This document shows positions 6,570 to 12,090 of a DNA stretch of 13,048 nt, one piece after another (position 1 is the first letter of the stretch; the number at the start of each line of letters is the position of its first letter). Source of the stretch: a bacterium (lineage in GTDB: Bacteria > UBA8248); contig JAQBZT010000046.1 in the NCBI GenBank assembly GCA_027622355.1, positions 1 through 13,048 on the forward strand, written 5' to 3'. The translations under genes and the position numbers were made by a program. Below the pieces are notes generated by a model. It had not been told where the DNA came from and did no database searches. It saw nothing but the letters and a program-made list of their open reading frames with translations.

Positions 6570-7454
6570 CTATTGTTTTCCCTGAAGTTTGCGAAGCTCC
6601 CGGGACATCCGCAGAGCGCTTTCCTTGACAATGGGCGCGCGGAACCACTTCTGGTACTCGTCCATCCGCACCTGGGCCGCCGCCTTGACGGGGCTCCCTT
6701 CCTTGCGCAGCGCCGCCTGGCAGCGGCTTCGCAGTTTGGTCAGATAGCCCAGCGTCTCGTCCACGATGCCGCTTCCCTTCGGTGGGAGCGGGCCGTGCCC
6801 GGGAACGATGTGGCGGGCGGGAATCTTCTTGAGAACGCGCAGGGCTTCGATCCAGTTGGTGAAATTTCCCAGCCGCGCCACCGGATGCGTCCTGTACGTC
6901 AGGATATCTCCCGCGAATAAAACTTTTTCATCGGGCATCCAGACGATGGAATCCCCGAGGGTGTGGCAATGATCGATGTAGATCAGCTGAAACGTTCTGC
7001 CGCCGTAGCGGATGGTGATCATCTCCTCGAATGAAACGTGGGGCGGGGAGATGTCGAGTTTTCCGACCAGATGATCCACGCGCGGCCCGCGGCCGACCAT
7101 CTGCTTGACCCAGATGCCGGCATCGCGCTCGCGCTCCATCTCGCTCCGGATCAGCTCGCAGCCGAACGAGATGGCGCCGCGGCCGTGATAATAGGCGTTG
7201 TCCGAGGTGTGATCGAAATTGTGGTGCGTGTTGAGGACCAGTCCGATGTTTTTGCGGGTGATGCGGCGCATGCCCGCCAGAAACGGTTTCCGCGCCCGGA
7301 TGTCGTTGTCGATGATGACGGGCTTGTCGTTGGTGAGCACCAGGCCGAAGTTCGTCCCCCCGTTTCCGCCGATGTAGGCATGGATTCCGTCGGTTACCTT
7401 TAGAAAACCCTGCGTTTTTGCCGGAGCGGGAAAGCTCTGCGGACGTTTCGGCAT
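6570..7454 (-). CDS. MBL-fold metallo-hydrolase with Asn at the His118-equivalent ligand
   Basis: A 294-residue metallo-beta-lactamase-fold hydrolase. The ligand motif reads THHNFDH at residues 76-82 where HxHxDH is usual, so His77, Asp81 and His82 are kept but the second histidine is Asn79 (codon AAT). The other ligands are present: His164 in HCHTLGD, Asp183 in LFAGD and His220 in IVPGHG. The C-terminal 70 residues are a helical, basic extension. No signal peptide is visible, so it is probably cytoplasmic. The start at 7454 puts AAGGAG 6 nt upstream; the in-frame ATG at 7460 directly abuts that site. A promoter-like pair lies at 7487-7514. The gene is divergent from the pterin genes and convergent with the PQQ-like gene. 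The substrate is unknown; similar folds act on lactones, thioesters, phosphodiesters or beta-lactams. Confidence 0.85.
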   Translation of the reverse strand: MPKRPQSFPAPAKTQGFLKVTDGIHAYIGGNGGTNFGLVLTNDKPVIIDNDIRARKPFLAGMRRITRKNIGLVLNTHHNFDHTSDNAYYHGRGAISFGCELIRSEMERERDAGIWVKQMVGRGPRVDHLVGKLDISPPHVSFEEMITIRYGGRTFQLIYIDHCHTLGDSIVWMPDEKVLFAGDILTYRTHPVARLGNFTNWIEALRVLKKIPARHIVPGHGPLPPKGSGIVDETLGYLTKLRSRCQAALRKEGSPVKAAAQVRMDEYQKWFRAPIVKESALRMSRELRKLQGKQ

Positions 7455-7486
7455 GGCCATCTCCTTGCGGAAAAATGAACGAAGCG

Positions 7487-7514
7487 AGTATCTTATTTAA
7501 AGGAAAACTACCAA
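7487..7514 (-). promoter_or_regulatory. Candidate sigma-70 promoter for the MBL-fold gene
   Basis: On the minus strand TTGGTA (7514-7509) and GATACT (7492-7487) are 16 bp apart, and the spacer is unusually AT-rich for this window. Each hexamer matches four of six consensus bases. A start near 7480 would give a leader of about 26 nt ending in the AAGGAG site. Confidence 0.42.
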
Positions 7515-7599
7515 ATCGGAACGAATCGCTCAATCCTCCCGCCCGGCCTTGGCATGGCCATCACCGTGACCGCGGCCGAGGGGAAAGCGGAAAGGGGGA

Positions 7600-8046
7600 A
7601 TGCCGATTTCTATCGCCGAGATTACCCGCCGAGGAGAGTTCAGCGCCGCACACCGGCTGTACAGCCATGATTTTTCCGATGAAACGAACCATGCGCTCTA
7701 CGGCAAGTGCGCCAATCCGCATTACCACGGACACAACTACCTCGTGGAAGTCACTTTGCGCGGACCGGTGGATGTGCAGACCGGGATGGCTTTCAGTCTG
7801 TCCGAACTCAAGGAAATCATGCGCAGAAAAATCATCGATCCGCTCGATCACAAAAACTTGAACGAAGATGCCGCTTTCTACATGAAGGGCAGAATTCCCA
7901 CGGCGGAGAATATTGCCGTGTCCATTTGGGAAAATATGACCGAGGACATTCCGCCGCCGCTTCTTTTCCGGATCCGCTTGTACGAGAACGAGAGAAATTT
8001 CGTGGATTATTATGGAGAAGACATCGAATTTTTCGAGGAAGCCTAG
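7600..8046 (+). CDS. 6-pyruvoyl-tetrahydropterin synthase family protein (PTPS/QueD)
   Basis: A 148-residue enzyme of the PTPS/QueD fold, which eliminates triphosphate from 7,8-dihydroneopterin triphosphate. Zinc ligands are His18 (FSAAHRL) and His43 and His45 (HYHGHNY). The catalytic cysteine is Cys37 (GKCANP), the Asp/His pair is in LDHKNL (Asp83, His84) and the pterin-anchoring Glu is Glu129 (LYENE). The run GKCANPHYHGHNY, the TGMAFSLSELK segment and TAENIAVSIWENM resemble animal PTPS more closely than E. coli QueD. The product could be 6-pyruvoyl-tetrahydropterin (biopterin route) or 6-carboxy-tetrahydropterin (queuosine route). The ATG follows AAAGGGGGA. The stop codon abuts the ATG of an SDR gene, favouring the biopterin reading; no queC, queE or queF is in view. 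Confidence 0.9.
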   Translation: MPISIAEITRRGEFSAAHRLYSHDFSDETNHALYGKCANPHYHGHNYLVEVTLRGPVDVQTGMAFSLSELKEIMRRKIIDPLDHKNLNEDAAFYMKGRIPTAENIAVSIWENMTEDIPPPLLFRIRLYENERNFVDYYGEDIEFFEEA

Positions 8047-8799
8047 ATGGGCGCCGGCGAAAGAAGAGGGCTTGAGGGAAGGCGGATCGTCCTGACGGGC
8101 GCCACCGGCGGCATCGGAAGGGCCACCGCCCTGCATCTGGCCAGTGGGGGGGCGCGTGTTCTGGCCATCGCCCGCGGCGGGGAGGCGCTCGCTTCCTTGT
8201 CCCATGAGGCGAAGCCGCTGGCGGGAGAGATTTTTCCCCATCCCTGCGATCTCACCTCCGAGAGCGCGGTGGGTGCGGTGGCCGCTGCCGCCGGAGAGCG
8301 GCTCGGGGGCGTGGACGCGCTGGTGAACAACGCCGGAATGGCCGGGTTTGAGGCGCTGGAGAATCTCACTCCCGAGGCATTCGAAGCGACTTTGTCGGTG
8401 TGCCTGAAAGCACCCTATCTGCTCATCCGGGGGCTACGGCCGCAGCTGGAATCGAGCCGGGGGGATGTTATCAACATCTCCTCGATCGGGGCGGTGATCG
8501 GGTTTCCCGGAGGGGCCGCCTATTGCGCTGCCAAGGCCGGTCTGGAGGGCATGACCCGGGCGCTTGTCGAGGAACTCCGCCCGGCGGGTGTTCGCCTGAC
8601 CATCCTTCGGCCCGGGGCCACAGCCACCGGGCTCTGGCGGGACATACCCGGACGATTTGACCTGGAGAAAATGGTGCCCCCCGTCATGGTGGCCCAGGCG
8701 GTGGAGTACCTTCTCCGCCAATCCCCCCGGGCCTGGACCGAATTGATGACGATTTACCCCCCGGAAGGCAAGGTGGAGCCTGCTTCAACCGAGGATTGA
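8047..8799 (+). CDS. Short-chain dehydrogenase/reductase (SDR), candidate pterin reductase
   Basis: A 250-residue classical SDR with a Rossmann fold. Cofactor motif TGATGGIG is at 17-24, Arg43 after the second strand (AIARGG) suggests NADPH, Asp68 is the adenine contact, NNAG is at 94-97, the catalytic Ser is in NISSIG (143-148) and YxxxK is Tyr159/Lys163. The usual catalytic Asn (VNLK in relatives) is replaced: the segment reads SVCLKAP, with Cys at 119. The start codon immediately follows the PTPS stop with no spacer, so the two genes are translationally coupled. Sepiapterin reductase, the last biopterin enzyme, is itself an SDR that acts on the PTPS product, making that the leading hypothesis. 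SDR substrates cannot be read from sequence, and a 3-oxoacyl reductase-like role is the alternative. Confidence 0.88.
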   Translation: MGAGERRGLEGRRIVLTGATGGIGRATALHLASGGARVLAIARGGEALASLSHEAKPLAGEIFPHPCDLTSESAVGAVAAAAGERLGGVDALVNNAGMAGFEALENLTPEAFEATLSVCLKAPYLLIRGLRPQLESSRGDVINISSIGAVIGFPGGAAYCAAKAGLEGMTRALVEELRPAGVRLTILRPGATATGLWRDIPGRFDLEKMVPPVMVAQAVEYLLRQSPRAWTELMTIYPPEGKVEPASTED

Positions 8800-8824
8800 G
8801 GAATCTGCCATTTATCCGCATAAT
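8796..8824 (+). promoter_or_regulatory. Candidate promoter upstream of motA
   Basis: TTGAGG (8796-8801, overlapping the SDR stop codon) and CATAAT (8819-8824) are 17 bp apart, with four and five of six consensus bases. The start would be near 8831, just before the hairpin at 8842-8864. No flagellar sigma-28 or sigma-54 promoter was evident. Confidence 0.38.
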
Positions 8825-8841
8825 GGTTAGGATGGAAAAGG

Positions 8842-8864
8842 ATGGCTCAGAGCCATATTTTTTT
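8842..8864 (+). terminator. Rho-independent terminator-like hairpin after the SDR gene
   Basis: ATGGCT (8842-8847) and AGCCAT (8851-8856) form a 6-bp stem with a CAG loop, followed by A and seven T. It is the clearest intrinsic terminator in the window and would end the PTPS-SDR transcript. The stem has only three G-C pairs, so termination may be partial. Confidence 0.6.
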
Positions 8865-8897
8865 GGTTTTGCCCTAGCCCTGGAGGGGTGATCCGCC

Positions 8898-9698
8898 GTG
8901 TCTACTGTTATCGGAATTGTTGTCGGCGGGAGCCTTCTTTTTTATGCCATCCTCACCTCCGGGGGGATCGCAATTTTCTATGATCCCCCTTCGATAATGA
9001 TTGTCGGCGGGGGGACGCTCGCCGCGGCCCTCATCAGTTTTCCGCTCCCGCGGGTGATCGGCGTTTTTAAGGTCTTGAAAACCGCGTTCGGACGGGAAAT
9101 CGCGGATCCGAGCGCGTACATATCCGCGATCGTCCGTTTGGCGCACAAGGCTCGGAAAGAGTCCATCCTGAGTCTTCAGGAGGACGCCGGCCGCGTCAAA
9201 AACCGCTTTATGCGGCTGGGACTGCAGCTGATCATCGACGGTCAGCCGCCGGAACTGGTTCGGGCGGTGCTGGAGACCGAACTCGAGGGACTTCATGCCC
9301 GGCATGAGGAGGGCGCCTACATCTTCAAAACGATGGGGCGTTTCTCGCCGGCCTTCGGATTGATCGGGACCCTGATCGGTCTCATCTCCATGCTCCGGAG
9401 CCTCTCGGGCGGAACCGAAAATCTCGGGCCCGGGATGGCGGTTGCCCTTATCACCACGTTTTATGGCGCGCTGGGGGCCAACCTATTTTTTCTTCCCGTT
9501 GCGGAAAAGCTGACGAGCCGATCGGAAACGGAAGTTCTCCAGATTCGGATCATCATCGAGGGGGTTCTCATGATCCAGGAGGGGAACAACCCGCGTCTCC
9601 TGGAGCAGCGCCTGAACGCGCACCTCCAGCCCGAACAGCGCATCCAGCACTTCGAGCGGATGCTCCGGCGGGAAAAACAGCAACAGACGGAAAGCTAA
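8898..9698 (+). CDS. motA: Flagellar motor stator protein MotA
   Basis: A 266-residue inner-membrane protein of the MotA/ExbB family, which with MotB forms the proton (or sodium) channel that drives flagellar rotation. There are two N-terminal hydrophobic segments (about 4-24 and 32-50) and a cytoplasmic loop at about 55-145 carrying the charged residues that contact the rotor (KARKESILSLQE region at 84-95). Two more helices hold the conserved proline region (FSPAFGLIGTLIGLI at 149-163) and GPGMAVALITTFYGALGAN at 177-195. GTG 8898 is preceded by GGAGGGG at 9 nt. The motB homologue starts 3 bp after the stop. PomA-type sodium stators look similar; the ion is not obvious. A 98-bp gap with a terminator-like hairpin separates it from the SDR gene. 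Confidence 0.94.
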   Translation: MSTVIGIVVGGSLLFYAILTSGGIAIFYDPPSIMIVGGGTLAAALISFPLPRVIGVFKVLKTAFGREIADPSAYISAIVRLAHKARKESILSLQEDAGRVKNRFMRLGLQLIIDGQPPELVRAVLETELEGLHARHEEGAYIFKTMGRFSPAFGLIGTLIGLISMLRSLSGGTENLGPGMAVALITTFYGALGANLFFLPVAEKLTSRSETEVLQIRIIIEGVLMIQEGNNPRLLEQRLNAHLQPEQRIQHFERMLRREKQQQTES

Positions 9699-9701
9699 AC
9701 G

Positions 9702-10382
9702 ATGGCAAATGCAAGACCCAAAAGAGACGAGGGCGGCGGCGACGAGTGGCTCATGACCTTCGGGGACATGATGGCCCTCCTGTTGACCTTTTTCGTTCTG
9801 CTGATGGGGATATCGAGCCCCGATCCTGGCAAGTACAGCAAGGCGGTCAAGTCTATCCAGGAAGCGTTGGGCGCCTCTCTCTCCTCGAAAGAAAAACTCA
9901 TGGTGGCCGAGAAGGAGTCGGAAGCCTCCTTTAATAACCTGGGAAGCCAGGTGTCGCAGGTCATCAAGGACGGAAACCTGCAAGATGTGGTCAAGGTGGA
10001 GGTGAACGAAAAAGGGGTGGTTCTCAACATCGTGGGCGGGGCGCTTTTCCGTGCCGGCTCGGCGACGCTGGAGAAAGGCATCCAGCCCCTTCTTCTGGAT
10101 GTGGTCCAGACCATCCGGAAGCTGCCCTACCGGGTTATCGTGGAGGGCCACACGGACGACGTTCCCCCCAAGGGCGGGCCCTATCCCTCCAACTGGGAGC
10201 TCTCGGCCGCCCGCGCGGCCTCGGTCGTCCGTTTCATGATCAGCGAAGGCGGTGTGGCGGCGGATCGGTTTTCGGCGGTGGGCTATGCCGAATTCCGGCC
10301 CCTGTATGCCCTGACAAAAGAAAATCGGGCAAGGAACCGGAGAGTGGAGCTCATCATCTCCCGCGAGGGTGTCAGCCGGTGA
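9702..10382 (+). CDS. motB: Flagellar motor stator protein MotB (OmpA-like domain)
   Basis: A 226-residue partner of MotA anchored to peptidoglycan. A short charged N-terminus leads into the single membrane helix at about 17-37 (WLMTFGDMMALLLTFFVLL), where Asp22 is the essential ion-carrying residue. A linker of about 65 residues includes the plug region. The OmpA-like domain at about 105-223 shows the peptidoglycan-binding signatures GHTDDVP (149-155), NWELSAARA (164-172) and NRARNRRVE (208-216). The length is shorter than E. coli MotB (about 308) but normal for PomB/MotB of many other bacteria. The gene starts 3 bp after motA. A 37-bp spacer with the palindrome TTTCATGAAA (10400-10409) separates it from the first PilZ gene. 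Confidence 0.94.
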   Translation: MANARPKRDEGGGDEWLMTFGDMMALLLTFFVLLMGISSPDPGKYSKAVKSIQEALGASLSSKEKLMVAEKESEASFNNLGSQVSQVIKDGNLQDVVKVEVNEKGVVLNIVGGALFRAGSATLEKGIQPLLLDVVQTIRKLPYRVIVEGHTDDVPPKGGPYPSNWELSAARAASVVRFMISEGGVAADRFSAVGYAEFRPLYALTKENRARNRRVELIISREGVSR

Positions 10383-10419
10383 TGGATTTTTGAAACGCAT
10401 TTCATGAAACGAGGTGAAA

Positions 10420-11052
10420 ATGCCCGCGGATAAATTTGAGGATAGTTTCGACGACAGTTTTAGTTTTCCGGGAAAGGGTGACAAGGACCGCGCCCACATC
10501 CGATCCGCCGAAGCTTTCTCGGTTTATTTCATGCCCGTGTCGAAAGAAGAGTTCAAGGAATTCGGCCCGCTCTATTCCTCCCAACCGACGAACATGCGGC
10601 AGGAAGAGGGCCTTCCGGTGCCTTCGTCCAGAGAGGCGAAACTGACCAGCGCCGGCGCGCCGGATTCCGCCCTCTTGAGGATTCTCGAGCGCATCGAGGA
10701 CAAGCTGGATCGTCTCCTCGTGGGAGGGGGCCTCGCGGAGGATCGCTCGAAGGGCCCTGCGTTTGAGATCGGAAGCTGCATTGACCTGTCGGCGTCCGGA
10801 GTGCGATTTTCCACCCGGTGGCCGCTCTCCAAGGGCTGGTACGTGAAAGTTATAATCACCACTCCCGAGGCACCGCCCACTACGGTGGTGGCCCTTGCGC
10901 GGGTCGTGCGCGTGGACAAGGAAGAAGAAGATTCCACCTATGATACGGCGTGCAACTTTGAGGCAATCCACGAGGAAGATCGGGAACGGCTCATCGCCTA
11001 TATCTTCAAGCGGCAGAGGGAGATAGCGCGCCTTCGCCGTGGCGACGGCTGA
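10420..11052 (+). CDS. PilZ-domain protein, copy 1 (degenerate RxxxR)
   Basis: A 210-residue protein with a split PilZ domain. An acidic, Ser/Phe-rich N-terminus (1-20) precedes the first conserved strand (RSAEAFSVYF at 28-37). Next are a low-complexity linker, a short amphipathic helix LLRILERIEDKLDRLL (85-100) and the PilZ core with DLSASG at 122-127. The FEAIHEEDRERLIAYIFKRQR tail is at 180-200. PilZ domains bind c-di-GMP through RxxxR plus D/NxSxxG. Aligned with the next gene, this copy has RSAEA where copy 2 has RTEER, so the second Arg is missing; RAHIR at 24-28 is an out-of-register alternative. ATG 10420, with AGG of GAGGTG 5 nt upstream, is preferred to the GTG at 10414. The position after motAB suggests a role at the flagellar motor, by analogy with YcgR. 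Confidence 0.82.
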   Translation: MPADKFEDSFDDSFSFPGKGDKDRAHIRSAEAFSVYFMPVSKEEFKEFGPLYSSQPTNMRQEEGLPVPSSREAKLTSAGAPDSALLRILERIEDKLDRLLVGGGLAEDRSKGPAFEIGSCIDLSASGVRFSTRWPLSKGWYVKVIITTPEAPPTTVVALARVVRVDKEEEDSTYDTACNFEAIHEEDRERLIAYIFKRQREIARLRRGDG

Positions 11053-11063
11053 GAGGGGCAAAC

Positions 11064-11693
11064 ATGGCGGAAGAAGAATTTGAAGTCCTAGGCAAGGACA
11101 GCGGACAGAACCGGGGCTTTGCGCGGACGGAAGAGCGTTTTCCGGTGGAATTCGAGATGATCACCGAACAGGAACTCCCCGCGTTCAAGAAGCTCTATGA
11201 ATCGAAGCGGACCGTGGATCGCGAACAGCTCTCCGGGATGGGCGGAGAGGAAACGGATCAGTTTCTCGCGCTGGGCGCCAGCCAGTCCCAGATCCTGCTG
11301 TTCCAGAAAATCATGGGCGCCATCCGGCAGCTGGAGGAAAAACTGGACAACGTTCTCTCCGCGGTTTCCGGCAAGAAGGCCGAACAGTCCAAGAAGAGCA
11401 AGGGCATGTGCGTCGATCTTTCCGCCGGTGGAATGCGGATGATCGCCGCACAGAAGTTCTCCAAGGGCGATCTCGTCAGCGTACTGATGACGCTTCCTCC
11501 CCAGCATCCGGCGGTGGTGGGCGCCATCGGCAAGGTGGTCAAACTGGGAGAGGTACAGCTTTCCTCCGGCCGGCGGGCCACGGAAGTGGCGCTTCATTTT
11601 GAAGCCATCCACGAGATGGACCGCGAAGATGTCGTCGCTTATAACTTCAAGCGCCAGCGGGAAGAGGCGCACAAAGCGCAGCAATCGTCGTAA
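11064..11693 (+). CDS. PilZ-domain protein, copy 2 (RxxxR intact)
   Basis: A 209-residue paralogue of the preceding gene; the two align along their length with the same unusual plan. RTEERFPVEF (21-30) carries RxxxR, then comes a linker and a helix ILLFQKIMGAIRQLEEKLDNVL (77-98) with heptad-like spacing. The PilZ core has DLSAGG at 118-123, and the tail FEAIHEMDREDVVAYNFKRQRE at 179-200 closely matches copy 1. Both c-di-GMP motifs are intact, so binding is likely. A helix inserted between the RxxxR strand and the rest of the barrel recalls the Xanthomonas XC6012-type PilZ, where such helices form a coiled-coil tetramer; the similarity is in layout, and homology is untested. GAGGGG 5 nt before the ATG is a good ribosome site. 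It starts 11 bp after copy 1. Confidence 0.85.
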   Translation: MAEEEFEVLGKDSGQNRGFARTEERFPVEFEMITEQELPAFKKLYESKRTVDREQLSGMGGEETDQFLALGASQSQILLFQKIMGAIRQLEEKLDNVLSAVSGKKAEQSKKSKGMCVDLSAGGMRMIAAQKFSKGDLVSVLMTLPPQHPAVVGAIGKVVKLGEVQLSSGRRATEVALHFEAIHEMDREDVVAYNFKRQREEAHKAQQSS

Positions 11694-11733
11694 TCACATC
11701 CGGCGCACCAATCTCCTGCTCTCTAAGAGTTTT

Positions 11734-11759
11734 CCGCTGGGAATCTTTTTCCCCGGCGG
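11734..11759 (+). repeat. Hairpin between pilZ copy 2 and ferredoxin gene
   Basis: CCGCTGGG (11734-11741) pairs with CCCGGCGG (11752-11759), eight pairs with one G-T, around a 10-nt T-rich loop. Only scattered T follow, so termination would be weak. It ends 25 bp before the ferredoxin ATG and could modulate read-through from the motility genes. Confidence 0.4.
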
Positions 11760-11784
11760 TCTTGTGCGCGAAAGGGAAAGTTGC

Positions 11785-12084
11785 ATGGCGAAAATCCGAA
11801 TCGAAAGCCTGGATCTTTCATACAACGCGGAAAAGGGGGAATCGATTCTCGATGCCAATCTGGAGCAGGATGTCGATCATCCGCACGACTGCGGGGGAAA
11901 CTGCGCGTGCTCCACGTGCAAGATCATCGTCGTTTCCGGGGGGGAGCATCTCTCGCCCCAGGATGAGGATGAATTCGACACGCTCGATGCCTACGGATGG
12001 GAGCCGGGCGACTACCGGCTGGCCTGCCAATGCCTGATCCAGGAGGATGGCGAAATCGTCATCCGTCTGCCGGAGCCCGAATAG
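11785..12084 (+). CDS. [2Fe-2S] ferredoxin, adrenodoxin/ISC type
   Basis: A 99-residue soluble electron carrier. The cluster ligands fit the CX5CX2C...C pattern: Cys36, Cys42 and Cys45 in CGGNCACSTC, with Cys81 in RLACQC. Two further cysteines, Cys40 inside the loop and Cys83 after the last ligand, are extra. The CSTCKIIV and RLACQ segments are characteristic of the adrenodoxin-like/ISC ferredoxins, which feed electrons to Fe-S assembly or oxygenases. ATG 11785 is chosen because the family N-terminus (MAKIRIESL) starts there and AAGGGA lies upstream; the frame is open for 186 bp further but overlaps pilZ copy 2. No isc, suf or P450 gene is nearby, so the partner is unknown. It lies 91 bp after pilZ copy 2 and 6 bp from the convergent rqcH-like gene. 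Confidence 0.9.
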   Translation: MAKIRIESLDLSYNAEKGESILDANLEQDVDHPHDCGGNCACSTCKIIVVSGGEHLSPQDEDEFDTLDAYGWEPGDYRLACQCLIQEDGEIVIRLPEPE

Positions 12085-12090
12085 GCGATT

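Noticed and set aside
7450..7562. 12-bp direct repeat GGCATGGCCATC at 7450-7461 and 7551-7562
   Set aside because: The first copy contains the MBL gene start codons; no flanking similarity or mobile-element feature. Probably chance in a GC-rich region.
8812..8820. DnaA-box-like sequence TTATCCGCA
   Set aside because: One mismatch from TTATCCACA, a single copy, far from dnaN, and not in an AT-rich cluster; it overlaps a promoter-like element. Not evidence of an origin.
9483..10499. 338-codon open frame on the minus strand opposite motA and motB
   Set aside because: Antisense to two well-supported stator genes; no motif.
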